DNA of 64,000 nt, from assembly GCA_035651815.1 (NCBI GenBank), contig DASRFB010000023.1:124001-188000 (forward strand). Direction: 5' to 3'. Below the pieces are notes generated by a model, which saw only the letters and a list, made by a program, of their open reading frames with translations, did not search any database and was not told the DNA's origin. This stretch comes from VBDM01 sp035651815. Its GTDB lineage: Bacteria > Pseudomonadota > Gammaproteobacteria > Burkholderiales > SG8-39. Below, in pieces: positions 1-9,117 of the stretch (position 1 is its first letter; every line of letters starts with the position of its first letter). A program made the position numbers and the translations under genes.

Positions 1-103
1 CTCGGGCGTGTCGACGCTCGCGATCGGGTCGTTCATCGCCTTGTTCGGGATCATCACGGGCGCGGTCGTGACGATGCGATGGCAGTACTCCCGCGCCCGG
101 TGA
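1..103 (+). CDS. C-terminal end of a membrane protein (partial)
   Basis: The frame is open from base 2 to a TGA at 101-103. It encodes about 33 residues: a hydrophobic stretch resembling a transmembrane helix, then a short basic tail ending in RWQYSRAR. The gene starts outside the window, so family and function cannot be assigned. The positive-inside rule suggests a cytoplasmic C-terminus. It ends about 40 bases before the tRNA-Lys gene. Confidence 0.5.
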   Translation, partial: SGVSTLAIGSFIALFGIITGAVVTMRWQYSRAR

Positions 104-121
104 GCGCTTCGCTCGCTGTGC

Positions 122-127
122 TAAAAT
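122..127 (+). promoter_or_regulatory. Putative -10 box for tRNA-Lys
   Basis: TAAAAT lies 15 bases before the mature 5' end of the tRNA, matching five of six positions of the sigma-70 -10 consensus. No good -35 box is visible at 16-18 bases upstream. Spacing fits a start site around 133-135. Confidence 0.4.
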
Positions 128-142
128 TTCGCGTCTCTTCGG

Positions 143-218
143 GGGTCGTTAGCTCAGTTGGTAGAGCAGCGGACTTTTAATCCGTTGGTCGCAGGTTCGA
201 GTCCTGCACGGCCTACCA
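143..218 (+). tRNA. tRNA-Lys (anticodon UUU)
   Basis: A 76-base cloverleaf with an encoded CCA end. The acceptor arm starts GGGTCGT and pairs with ACGGCCT, giving wobble pairs at 1-72 and 4-69. The D arm is GCTC/GAGC, the anticodon loop CTTTTAA (anticodon TTT), and the T loop TTCGAGT. The sequence is close to E. coli tRNA-Lys in the D and T arms. The rhomboid gene begins 16 bases after the CCA, so the two may share a transcript. Confidence 0.96.
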
Positions 219-234
219 CCGGGTCCAAAATCTG

Positions 235-855
235 ATGTTTTACGCTCTCCCGCCCGCCACGCGCTGGCTGCTCCTCGCGAACGTCGCGTTCTTCCTGGTC
301 GAGTCGCTGAGCGGCACGTCGGGGCTGGTGAGCTATCTCGCGCTCTGGCCGCTCGGCACCGCTGGAGCGGTCCCGTTCGAGCCGTGGCAGATCGTCACCT
401 ACAGCTTCCTGCACGCGAGCTTCTGGCACCTGTTCGTCAACATGTTCGCGCTGTACATGTTCGGCGGCGAGCTCGAGCGCCTGTGGGGGCAGCGGCGCTA
501 TGTGCAGCTGTACTTCGCGAGCGTCGTCGCGGCGGCGCTGAGCCAGCTGGTGTTCGCGAGCGTTGCCGGGGCGCCGCCGTATCCGACGGTGGGCGCCTCG
601 GGCGGCATCTTCGGGTTGCTGCTCGCCTACGCGATGTACTTCCCGCACCGGACCATCGTGCTGCTGATTCCGCCGATCCCGATGCCCGCCTGGCTGTTCG
701 TGACGCTGTACGGCCTGCTCGAGCTCTATCTCGGCGTCACCGGCACCCAGGAAGGCGTCGCGCACGTCGCCCACCTCGGCGGCATGCTGGGCGCGTGGAT
801 CCTGATCCTCTACTGGCGCGGCCGGCTGCCCTTCGGAACGCGCCGGCGGCGCTAG
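235..855 (+). CDS. Rhomboid-family intramembrane serine protease
   Basis: A 206-residue polytopic membrane protein of the rhomboid (peptidase S54) family, which cleaves substrate transmembrane helices within the inner membrane. Six hydrophobic segments are visible. The active-site motif GASGG places the nucleophile at Ser122, and HVAHLGG supplies the partner His180. The oxyanion-side HLFVNM segment around residues 65-70 and the GxxxE-R loop near 77-82 also fit. The C-terminus is strongly basic (RRRR). Length is typical of short bacterial rhomboids without a cytoplasmic domain. No clear Shine-Dalgarno precedes the ATG. Its substrate is unknown. It is convergent with the small membrane protein gene that follows, and the two stop regions overlap by a few bases. 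Confidence 0.93.
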   Translation: MFYALPPATRWLLLANVAFFLVESLSGTSGLVSYLALWPLGTAGAVPFEPWQIVTYSFLHASFWHLFVNMFALYMFGGELERLWGQRRYVQLYFASVVAAALSQLVFASVAGAPPYPTVGASGGIFGLLLAYAMYFPHRTIVLLIPPIPMPAWLFVTLYGLLELYLGVTGTQEGVAHVAHLGGMLGAWILILYWRGRLPFGTRRRR

Positions 856-1043
856 ACGACGCCGCGGCCGGACCCGAACCAGTGGAAGGGCAGCACGCCC
901 AGCACGACCGAGGCGGCCCAGAAGAGCGCCACGAGGATGATGAACGCGGGGATCGCCGCGATCGCCCACTTCACCATCAGGATGACCATCGACCAGAAGT
1001 GGATCTTGACGTCCACCACCACCACGCGCGCTTCGTCGCTCAT
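852..1043 (-). CDS. Small single-helix membrane protein
   Basis: Encodes 63 residues with a polar N-terminus, one long hydrophobic segment (about residues 18-50) and a glycine-rich tail. The ATG at 1041-1043 is preceded by a GGAGG-like ribosome site, which supports it being real. No family is recognised. It sits alone between the rhomboid gene, which it meets tail to tail, and the cystathionine lyase gene, whose stop is 62 bases upstream on the same strand. It could be co-transcribed with the transsulfuration pair. Confidence 0.6.
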   Translation of the reverse strand: MSDEARVVVVDVKIHFWSMVILMVKWAIAAIPAFIILVALFWAASVVLGVLPFHWFGSGRGVV

Positions 1044-1105
1044 AGAGCCTCCGTTGTTTTCGTCCGGCGCATTCTAAGCGGCCGACGGCCCGTTCCGCTC
1101 CGGCG

Positions 1106-2257
1106 TCAGCCGCGCAACGCCTGATCCAAGTCGGCTATCAGGTCGCCGACGTCCTCGATGCCGACCGAGAGCCGCACCAGCGTGTCGCCGATGCCGAGCT
1201 GCGCGCGCACGTCGGCGGGCACCGACGCGTGCGTCATGATCGCTGGATGCTCGATCAGGCTCTCCACCCCACCGAGGCTCTCGGCGAGCGTGAACAGCGC
1301 GCAGCGCTCGAGGAAGCGGCGGGCGTCGTCGACGCCGCCCTTGAGCAGCATCGTCACCATGCCGCCCCCGAGGCCGCGCATCTGGCGCTTCGCGAGCGCG
1401 TGCTGCGGATGACTCGGCAGCCCGGGGTAGAGTACGCGCTCGACCTTCGCATGGCGCTCGAGCCACTGCGCCACCGCGAGCGCGTTCTCGCAATGCCGCT
1501 GCATGCGCACGGCGAGCGTCTTCAGGCCCCGGGTGACGAGAAAGCAGTCGAAGGGGCTGGGCACGGACCCGACCGCGTTCTGCACGAAGCCGAGCCGCTC
1601 CGCCAGGCCGGGATCGGCCGTGACCGCGATGCCGCTGATCACGTCGGAATGCCCGTTCAGGTACTTGGTCGCCGAGTGCACGACGATGTCGAAGCCGAGC
1701 GTGAGCGGCTGCTGCACCCAGGGCGACGCGAACGTGTTGTCGATCACCGAGATCAGGCCGCGCGCTTTTGCCAGGCGCGCGACGCGCTCGAGGTCGACCA
1801 GCTTGAGCAGCGGGTTGCTCGGCGACTCCACCCAGAGCATCCGCGTGCGCGGGCCGATCGCGGCCTCGACCTCGGTCGCGTCGCCCATTCCGACGTAGGT
1901 GAAATCGAGGCCGGCCGAGCGCCGGCGCACGCGCTCGAAAATGCGCCGCGTGCCGCCGTAGAGGTCGTCGAGGGCGACGACGTGCGAGCCGGCGTCCAGC
2001 AGCTCGAGCACCGCGCCGATCGCCGCCATCCCGGAGGAGAACGCGAACCCGGACTTGCCGCACTCGAGGTCCGCGACGCAGCGCTCGTAGGCGTAGCGCG
2101 TGAGGTTGTGCGAGCGCGCGTAGTCGTAGCCCTTGTGCTCTCCCGGGCCCTGCTGCGCATAGGTCGAGGTCGCGTAGATCGGGGTGATGACGGCGCCGGT
2201 GACGGGATCGGGCTCCTGGCCGGCGTGGATGGCGCGGGTCGCGAGCTTGGCATTCAT
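1106..2257 (-). CDS. Cystathionine gamma-lyase / gamma-synthase-type PLP enzyme
   Basis: A 383-residue enzyme of the Cys/Met-metabolism PLP family (cystathionine gamma-lyase, gamma-synthase, MccB/MetB). The PLP lysine is Lys198 in SATKYLNGHSD. Other family marks are the SSGMAAI phosphate-binding segment (74-80), Tyr56 in the RYAYERC segment and the conserved SLGGVESL near the C-terminus. The ATG overlaps the stop of the upstream cystathionine beta-synthase gene by four bases (ATGA), so the two are translationally coupled. That pairing favours the lyase reaction of reverse transsulfuration (homocysteine to cysteine) over synthase activity, though sequence alone does not settle it. Confidence 0.9.
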   Translation of the reverse strand: MNAKLATRAIHAGQEPDPVTGAVITPIYATSTYAQQGPGEHKGYDYARSHNLTRYAYERCVADLECGKSGFAFSSGMAAIGAVLELLDAGSHVVALDDLYGGTRRIFERVRRRSAGLDFTYVGMGDATEVEAAIGPRTRMLWVESPSNPLLKLVDLERVARLAKARGLISVIDNTFASPWVQQPLTLGFDIVVHSATKYLNGHSDVISGIAVTADPGLAERLGFVQNAVGSVPSPFDCFLVTRGLKTLAVRMQRHCENALAVAQWLERHAKVERVLYPGLPSHPQHALAKRQMRGLGGGMVTMLLKGGVDDARRFLERCALFTLAESLGGVESLIEHPAIMTHASVPADVRAQLGIGDTLVRLSVGIEDVGDLIADLDQALRG

Positions 2258-3615
2258 CGTTTCAGCTTCCTCCGCAGATAGTTCAGCACGTCGATCGGCG
2301 TGATCAGCCCGAAGAAGCGCTCGCCTTCGACGACCAGCGCCGCGTAGCCTTCGCCCAGGACTTGCACCAGCTCCTCGAGCGGCGCGCGGGGAGCGAGCGT
2401 CTTCAGCCGGACGCTCATGTGGGCGGACACGAGATCGCCGAAATGCGTCTCGTCGCGCGTCACGGCGAACAGCACGTCGGTTTCGTCGATGATGCCGACG
2501 ACGCGGTCGCCGCGCATCACGGGCAGCTGCGAGACCTCGTAGAGCTTGAAGCGCCCGAACGCCGTGAGCAGCGTGTCGTCGGGCGACACCGTGACCACCG
2601 CGTGCGTCTCGTACGGCCTGCCGATCAGGTCGCGCAGGTCGCCTTCGCGCGTTCGCTCGAGGAATCCCTGGTCCGCCATCCAGTAATCGTTGAACACCTT
2701 CGAGAGGTACTTGTTGCCGCTGTCGCATACGAGCGTGACGACGCGCTCGGGCGCGCCGCGGCTGCGGCAATAGCGCAGCGCCGCGGCGAGCAGCGTCCCG
2801 GTCGAGGAGCCGCCGAGCACGCCCTCGCGCACGAGCAGGTCGCGCACGGCGGCGAAGCTCTCGGCATCGGGGATCGAGTACGCCTGCGACACGCGCGAGA
2901 GGTCCGCGACCGGCGGCAGGAAATCCTCGCCGATGCCTTCGACCAGCCACGAGCCCGCCTCGCCGACCCTCCCCGTGCGCACGTAATCCGCGAGCACCGA
3001 GCCCGCCGGGTCGGCGAGCACCATCTTCACCTCCGGCGCCACGCGCGCGAAGTAGCGGCTCAAGCCGGTCATCGTGCCGCCGGTGCCGACGCCGCACACG
3101 ACCGCATCGAGGCGCTCGTGCATCTGGGCCCAGATCTCCGGGCCCGTCGAGCGCTCGTGCGCGAGCGGGTTCGCGGGGTTGCCGAACTGGTTCACGTACC
3201 AGGCGCCCGGCGTCTCGCGCGCGATGCGCTCGGCCTTGTCCTGGTAATACTCGGGATGCCCGCGGCCGACGTCCGAGCGGGTCATGACGACCTCGGCGCC
3301 GAGCGCCTTCAGATGGAAGATCTTCTCCTGGCTCATCTTGTCGGGGATGACCAGGATCAGCCGATAACCTTTGCGCGAGGCGACGAGCCCGAGCCCGAGT
3401 CCGGTGTTGCCCGCGGTCGCCTCGACCAGGACGCCGTTCGGCGCGATGCGCCCGTCGCGCTCGGCCGCCTCGATCATCGCGAGCGCGACGCGGTCCTTGA
3501 TCGAGCCGCCCGGGTTCTGGCTCTCGAGCTTGAGGAACAGCTCGCAGCGACCGGTATCGATCCGCGTCACGCGGATCAAGGGAGTATTTCCGATCAGGGA
3601 GAGGACGTCCGGCAT
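2254..3615 (-). CDS. Cystathionine beta-synthase with C-terminal CBS pair
   Basis: A 453-residue fold-type II PLP enzyme that condenses serine (or O-acetylserine) with homocysteine to cystathionine. GGSIKDR puts the PLP lysine at Lys40, EATAGNTG is the asparagine/phosphate loop, and GTGGTMTG binds the PLP phosphate. After about residue 330 there are two CBS-type repeats, the tandem adenosyl-ligand module found in regulated CBS enzymes, ending in RRKLKR. I start at MPDVLSL because the fold begins at once; an in-frame start about 30 codons upstream would add an unstructured basic leader. It is the first gene of the two-gene transsulfuration operon and lacks the N-terminal heme-binding domain of animal CBS. 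Confidence 0.9.
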   Translation of the reverse strand: MPDVLSLIGNTPLIRVTRIDTGRCELFLKLESQNPGGSIKDRVALAMIEAAERDGRIAPNGVLVEATAGNTGLGLGLVASRKGYRLILVIPDKMSQEKIFHLKALGAEVVMTRSDVGRGHPEYYQDKAERIARETPGAWYVNQFGNPANPLAHERSTGPEIWAQMHERLDAVVCGVGTGGTMTGLSRYFARVAPEVKMVLADPAGSVLADYVRTGRVGEAGSWLVEGIGEDFLPPVADLSRVSQAYSIPDAESFAAVRDLLVREGVLGGSSTGTLLAAALRYCRSRGAPERVVTLVCDSGNKYLSKVFNDYWMADQGFLERTREGDLRDLIGRPYETHAVVTVSPDDTLLTAFGRFKLYEVSQLPVMRGDRVVGIIDETDVLFAVTRDETHFGDLVSAHMSVRLKTLAPRAPLEELVQVLGEGYAALVVEGERFFGLITPIDVLNYLRRKLKR

Positions 3616-3870
3616 GGGATCGCAGGCGGGGATCACAAGCTTAATCCCCTTGCGGCGGCGGCGCAGCGGCGGCCGCCCGACGCCCTGCGGACTGTTCGAC
3701 ACCGTGCCCTCCGCCGCAAATCGGGAGTTCCCCGAGATTTCCGGATTTTCCCTATGGATTCGGGTGGCCGCGTGCGGCTATCTTCGGGGACGGCCGGGCA
3801 TGACGCTTGCATCGTTCCGCTCACCCGATCCCGTACCCAAGTGCCGAGCAGGGAGGCTCGGGACAAGACC

Positions 3871-6800
3871 ATGAGTCGCGCACCCATCCATCGGCTCCGC
3901 GTGCCGCTGTTGGCCGGCGCTTGCATCGCTCTCGTCGCCGTCTGGGCCGGCGTCGCCTACCAGCTGCATCAGCTGCGCGGCGAGGCGATCGACACCGCTC
4001 GTCGACACGGGGAAAACATCACCGCGGTGGTGGGCGAGCATTTCCTGGTGTTCGCGGGCAGCATCGACGGGACCTTGAAGCATTTGCGCGAGCAGTGGCT
4101 CAGGAGCCCGCGGCGGTTCTCGGCAACCGTCAGCGAGCACGTTTCGCTTCCGGGTCACATCGTCAATCGGCTCGTCGTCGCGGACGCCGGGGGGCGTGTC
4201 GTGTATCCCGCGCGACCGGCGCGCTCGCTCGCCGGCACCGACTATTTCGCCGCCGCGCGCACCGGCGGCATGGATCAGGTGCTCGTCGGCAACCCGGAGC
4301 GCGGCACCGGCGGCGCGAGGATCTTCATCCCGTTCGCGCTCGCGATCAGGAATGCCGGCGAGTTCGGCGGCGTCGTGGTGGCCGCCATCTCGGCCGACGA
4401 GCTGGTGCGCGCGTACAAGGCGATCGACCTCGGCCCGGGCGGATTCATCACGCTGCGGCACCGTGACGGCACGGTCGTGGCTCGATCGACGGACTTCGAG
4501 AGCCTGCTCGGCGGACCGCGCCCGAAGTGGCAGGAGCTCGACGAATCCGGTCCCGCGACGGGCAGCCTCATCCGGCGCTCGCCGCGGGACGGGGTCGAAC
4601 GCATCTACAGCTACCGCAGGATGGTCGGCTATCCGCTCGTCGTGGTGGCCGGCCAGGAGCTCCAGGGAACGCTGGCCCGGTACTACGAGCAGCGACGCGC
4701 CTATCTCGCGGCCGGGACGCTGCTCTCGCTCGTGCTGCTGCTGCTCGTTACGGTCACGCTCGGACGTCTGAAGCGGCTCGCGCTCGCGGAAAAGAACCTG
4801 CGCGAGAGCGAGAACCGCTACCGCGCGTTGACCGGGTTGTCCGCCGACTGGTACTGGGAGCTGGACGAGAGCTTGCGCTTGCTCGCCCTCACGCCGAACA
4901 AGCCGTCGGCGCGCGCCGCAGAGCAGGCGCAGAAGTACCTCGGGAAGCGCCCGTGGGAGATGCCGTACGTCGATCCGGCCGACGCCGACTGGCGGCGCTA
5001 TCGCGAGCTGCTCGAGTCGCGCTCGCTGTTCCGCGACATCGTGCTAAAGGCGGCCGGGCGGGGCGGGAAAGTCGTGTACCTCAATGTCCGCGGGCACCCG
5101 GTCTACGACGGCGCGGGCGGATTCAAGGGCTATCGCGGCATCACGAAGGACGTCACCCAGGAAAAGCGCCACGAGCGCCTGCTCGAGCTCGAGCATAGGG
5201 TGAACCGATGCCTCGCGACGGCCGAGGACGTCCCGACGGCGCTCGAGGCGGTGATCCGCGCCATCTGCGAGGCCGAGAGCTGGCAGTGCGGGCGCTATTG
5301 GCGCGTCGACGGCAGGGACCATGTTCTGCGCTTCCAGCTGGGATGGGGCATCGAAGGCGAGCCGATGCGCGAGTTCATCGAGAAGTCGCACGCGCTGGTG
5401 TTTCCGCCGGGCGTCGGCCTCGCGGGGTTGGTATGGCAGACGCGCGAGCCGCTCTGGGTCGCGGACATCACCAAGGACACCCGCGTCACCGTGGTCGTCG
5501 CGCGTCCGTTCAACATGCACGGCGCCTTCGTGTTCCCGGTGACCACGGGGGGCGAGGTGATCGGCGTGCTCGGATTCACCAGCCGGGACGTGCGCGAGCC
5601 CGACGAGCGGCTCTTGCAGGCGATGCGCGTCGTCGGCAGCCAGATCGGCCAGTTCGTGCAGCGCAAGGAGGCCGAGGAGGTGCTGCGCCGGAGCGAGGCG
5701 CGGTTCCGCAGCCTGACGAAGCTATCCTCCGACTGGTACTGGGAGCAGGACGAGAACCTGCGCTTCGTCGCCATGACCGAGGACATTCTCGGTAAGACGG
5801 GCGTGAGCGCGGCGAGCCACATCGGCAAGCTGCGCTGGGATTTGCCCGCGCTCAACATGAGCGACACCGACTGGGCCGCGCACCGCGCCGTCGTCGAGGC
5901 GCACCTGCCTTTCCTCGACCTCGAGCTGTGCCGGCTCACCGAGGACGGCAATCCGAGCTGGATGCTCATCAGCGGCGAGCCGATCTTCGACGGCTCGGGA
6001 AAATTCAAGGGCTACCGCGGCATCGGCAAGGACATCACGGAGCGCAAGCGCGAGGAGCGGCTGCGCAACCTGGAGCACGCGGTCAACCGCGATCTGGCGG
6101 ACGCCGACGAGGTGCACGCCTGCCTGAAGGCGGTCATCCGGACCGTGTGCGAGTCGCAAGCCTGGGATTGCGGACGTTACTTCGCCGTCGACGAGGAAGG
6201 CCCCGTGCTGCGCTTCGCCGAGGCGTGGGGCGTCGACGATCCGGCGATCCAGAACTTCATCGAGGCGGCGCGCAAGCTCGTCTATTGCCCGGGCGAAGGG
6301 CTGTCCGGGAGCGCCTGGCAGTCGGGCGAGCCGCTGTGGTCGACCGACGTGACCCAGGACCCGCGCTCGCTCACCGTGCAGGGCAAGCGCTCGGTCGCCA
6401 GCGCGCTCGGGATCCACGGCTCGTTCGTGTTCCCTGTGGTCGCGGACGGCAAGACGATCGGCGTGCTGAACTTCTCCAGCCGCCGGGCGCGCGAGCCCGA
6501 GCAGGGGCTGCTCCAGGCGATCCACGTGATCGGCCGGCAGATCGGACAATTCGTGCAGCGCAAGCAGAGCGAGGAGGACCTCCACCGCTTCCGCGCCGCC
6601 ATGGACGCCTCGGCCGACATGTTCTGGCTCATCGACCCCATCGGCATGCGCATCGTCGACGTGAACGACACCGCGTGCCGGACGCTCGGCTACACCCGGG
6701 CGGAGCTGCTCGCGCTCGGGCCGCACGACATCCTGTCGGTCCCGCGCGCCGAGCTCAGCGAGACCTACCGGCGGCTCATCGCCGGCGACGGTAAGGAGAT

Positions 6801-9117
6801 GGTGATTTCCGGGTCCTACCGGCGCAAGGACGGCGCGCTCGTGCCCATGGAATCGATGCGCCGAGTGGTGCCTTCGGGAGACGGCTACGTCATCATCGCG
6901 GCCGCGCGCGACGTCACCGAGCGCCTGGAGCGCGAGCAGGAGCTGCAGCGCTTCCGGCTCGCGATGGACAACTCGGCCGACATGATCGTGCTGATCGACC
7001 GCGCCACGATGCGCTTCATCGACGTGAACAGGACCGCGTGCCGGCTGCTCGGCTACAGCCGCGAAGAGCTCTTGCAGATGGGCCCGCACGACGTGCTGCC
7101 CGTCGGGCGCGAGGAGCTCGAGCGGTCTTACGACGAGCTGATCGCCGATCCGTCGCGCCCGAGCGGCATGAACTCCGTGTACCGCTGCAGGGACGGCACC
7201 GCTCTGCCCTTCGAGTCGACCCGCCGGGTGCTGCGCTCGGGCGACAAGTACATCATCGCCGCCGTCTCGCGGGACATCCGCGAGCGGCTCGCCGCGGAAG
7301 AAGCCCTGCGCCGGAGCAACGAGCGCTTCAATCTCGCGGTGCGCGCGACCAACGACGTGATCTGGGATTGGGACCTCACGACGGACGAGCTCTGGTGGAA
7401 CGAGAACCTGAAGCGCGTGTTCGGCTACGCGCCGGAGGCGAGCCGTACCGGCGAGTTCTGGGAGCGTCACATCCACCCGGAGGACCACGACCGCATCGTG
7501 AAGGGAATCGGCGAGCTGCTCGAGTCCGGCGGCGAGAACTGGAGCGACGAATACCGCTTCCTGCGCTCCGACGGCACCTACGCGCGCGTGCTCGACCGCG
7601 GTCACGCGGTCCGCGATTCCGCGGGCAGGGCCGTCCGCATGATCGGCGCCATGACCGACATCACCATGCGCAAGGAGGCCGAGGAGAAGCTCGCCTACCT
7701 GGCGCAGTTCGACTCTCTGACCGGTCTTCCGAACCGCCATCTGTTCCGCGACCGCCTGATGCAGGCGATGGCGCGCGCCAGGCGCAGCGGCAAGGCGATG
7801 GCGGTCCTTTTCATCGATCTCGACCGCTTCAAGCTGATCAACGACACGCTGGGACACGGCGCCGGCGACCGGCTGCTGAAGGAAGCGACCGGCCGGTTGC
7901 GGTCCTGCGTGCGCTCGAGCGACACCGTCGGCCGGTTCGGTGGCGACGAGTTCGGCGCCATCATCACCGACCTCGCGAAGCCCGCCGACGCCAGCCTGGT
8001 GGCGCAGAAGATCATCGACGCGCTGGCGCGCCCGTTCCAACTCGACGGCCACGAGAGCTACGTGACGGCGAGCGTCGGCATCACGCTGTTCCCGGCCGAC
8101 GGCGAGGAGGCCGGCACGCTGATCATGAACGCCGACGCGGCCATGTACCGTGCGAAGGAGCAGGGCCGCAACACCTATCAGTACTTCACGCGGGAGATGA
8201 ACGAACGCGCGATGCAGCGGGTGACCATGGAGTCGGCGCTGCGCCGGGCGATCGAGCGACGCGAGTTCCTCCTGCACTATCAGCCCAAGGTGAGCATCAC
8301 CACCGGCGAGGTTTGCGGATTCGAGGCGCTGCTGCGTTGGCAGCACCCCGAGAGCGGGCTGGTTCCGCCTCTGCAATTCATCCCGGTCCTCGAGGACACG
8401 GGCCTCATCGTAGCGGTCGGCGAATGGGTGATCACGGAGGTGTGCGAGCAGATCGCCCGCTGGAGCCGCGACGGCTTCCGCGTGCCGCCGGTCGCGGTGA
8501 ACCTATCGGCGCGCCAGTTCCAGCAGAAGGGGCTGGAGGAGACCGTCGCCGGCGCGCTGCGGGCGAGCGGCATCGACCCGAAGCTCCTGCAGTTCGAGCT
8601 GACCGAATCCCTATTGATGAAGGAGCCGGAGGTCGCGGCGCGGACGCTGCGCGGCCTGAAGGAGATCGGCGTGACCCTCTCGGTCGACGACTTCGGCACC
8701 GGCTATTCCAGCCTCTCGTACCTGAAACGCTTTCCGATCGACGCCCTCAAGATCGATCGCGCCTTCATCCGCGACGTCACGGTCGACCCCGACGACGCCG
8801 CGATCACCTTCGCCATCATCGGCCTCGCGCACAGCCTGAAGCTCAAGGTCATCGCCGAAGGCGTCGAGACGCGCGACCAGCTCGATTTCCTCGAGACGCA
8901 CGGCTGCGACGAGATGCAGGGGTTCCTGTTCTCGCGCGCCGTGTCCGCGGAGGAATGCGCCCGGATGCTGCGGGAAAAGCGCCGACTGAACGCGTCGAAG
9001 CGCCGCGCTCACGCCGCGCGCGGAGAGCGGCGGCCGCGCGCGCAGCGGGGTGCGGCTAGGACGCGCTCGCCGGGCGCAGCACCGCCGGCCCCGGGCGGAA
9101 AGCGGTCGGCGCGTTGA
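3871..9117 (+). CDS. Giant PAS/GAF sensor with GGDEF and EAL domains
   Basis: A 1748-residue inner-membrane cyclic-di-GMP protein. Order by residue: helix 11-30; periplasmic Cache-like sensor about 31-273; helix 278-300; PAS 315-430; GAF 444-594; PAS 610-727; GAF 741-897; three more PAS (908-1020, 1029-1140, 1153-1267); GGDEF 1274-1434; EAL from about 1450. GGDEF is intact at 1357-1361 and EAL at 1485-1487, followed by the DFGTGYSSL loop, so both cyclase and phosphodiesterase activity are possible. The two PAS-GAF units and PAS 3/PAS 4 are internal duplications. The ATG is chosen because the signal-anchor begins there; the reading frame is open far upstream but antisense to the cbs gene. The last 20 codons or so are low-complexity basic sequence overlapping the opposing gene. 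Confidence 0.95.
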   Translation: MSRAPIHRLRVPLLAGACIALVAVWAGVAYQLHQLRGEAIDTARRHGENITAVVGEHFLVFAGSIDGTLKHLREQWLRSPRRFSATVSEHVSLPGHIVNRLVVADAGGRVVYPARPARSLAGTDYFAAARTGGMDQVLVGNPERGTGGARIFIPFALAIRNAGEFGGVVVAAISADELVRAYKAIDLGPGGFITLRHRDGTVVARSTDFESLLGGPRPKWQELDESGPATGSLIRRSPRDGVERIYSYRRMVGYPLVVVAGQELQGTLARYYEQRRAYLAAGTLLSLVLLLLVTVTLGRLKRLALAEKNLRESENRYRALTGLSADWYWELDESLRLLALTPNKPSARAAEQAQKYLGKRPWEMPYVDPADADWRRYRELLESRSLFRDIVLKAAGRGGKVVYLNVRGHPVYDGAGGFKGYRGITKDVTQEKRHERLLELEHRVNRCLATAEDVPTALEAVIRAICEAESWQCGRYWRVDGRDHVLRFQLGWGIEGEPMREFIEKSHALVFPPGVGLAGLVWQTREPLWVADITKDTRVTVVVARPFNMHGAFVFPVTTGGEVIGVLGFTSRDVREPDERLLQAMRVVGSQIGQFVQRKEAEEVLRRSEARFRSLTKLSSDWYWEQDENLRFVAMTEDILGKTGVSAASHIGKLRWDLPALNMSDTDWAAHRAVVEAHLPFLDLELCRLTEDGNPSWMLISGEPIFDGSGKFKGYRGIGKDITERKREERLRNLEHAVNRDLADADEVHACLKAVIRTVCESQAWDCGRYFAVDEEGPVLRFAEAWGVDDPAIQNFIEAARKLVYCPGEGLSGSAWQSGEPLWSTDVTQDPRSLTVQGKRSVASALGIHGSFVFPVVADGKTIGVLNFSSRRAREPEQGLLQAIHVIGRQIGQFVQRKQSEEDLHRFRAAMDASADMFWLIDPIGMRIVDVNDTACRTLGYTRAELLALGPHDILSVPRAELSETYRRLIAGDGKEMVISGSYRRKDGALVPMESMRRVVPSGDGYVIIAAARDVTERLEREQELQRFRLAMDNSADMIVLIDRATMRFIDVNRTACRLLGYSREELLQMGPHDVLPVGREELERSYDELIADPSRPSGMNSVYRCRDGTALPFESTRRVLRSGDKYIIAAVSRDIRERLAAEEALRRSNERFNLAVRATNDVIWDWDLTTDELWWNENLKRVFGYAPEASRTGEFWERHIHPEDHDRIVKGIGELLESGGENWSDEYRFLRSDGTYARVLDRGHAVRDSAGRAVRMIGAMTDITMRKEAEEKLAYLAQFDSLTGLPNRHLFRDRLMQAMARARRSGKAMAVLFIDLDRFKLINDTLGHGAGDRLLKEATGRLRSCVRSSDTVGRFGGDEFGAIITDLAKPADASLVAQKIIDALARPFQLDGHESYVTASVGITLFPADGEEAGTLIMNADAAMYRAKEQGRNTYQYFTREMNERAMQRVTMESALRRAIERREFLLHYQPKVSITTGEVCGFEALLRWQHPESGLVPPLQFIPVLEDTGLIVAVGEWVITEVCEQIARWSRDGFRVPPVAVNLSARQFQQKGLEETVAGALRASGIDPKLLQFELTESLLMKEPEVAARTLRGLKEIGVTLSVDDFGTGYSSLSYLKRFPIDALKIDRAFIRDVTVDPDDAAITFAIIGLAHSLKLKVIAEGVETRDQLDFLETHGCDEMQGFLFSRAVSAEECARMLREKRRLNASKRRAHAARGERRPRAQRGAARTRSPGAAPPAPGGKRSAR

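Noticed and set aside
2362..3870. Upstream in-frame extension of the GGDEF-EAL protein
   Set aside because: It runs antisense through the cystathionine beta-synthase gene. The natural start is the ATG at the signal-anchor helix (3871).
5722..8376. Long antisense open frame under the GGDEF-EAL gene
   Set aside because: The opposite strand encodes recognisable PAS, GAF, GGDEF and EAL domains. The antisense protein is Arg/Ala/His-rich with no domain and is explained by GC-rich codon bias.
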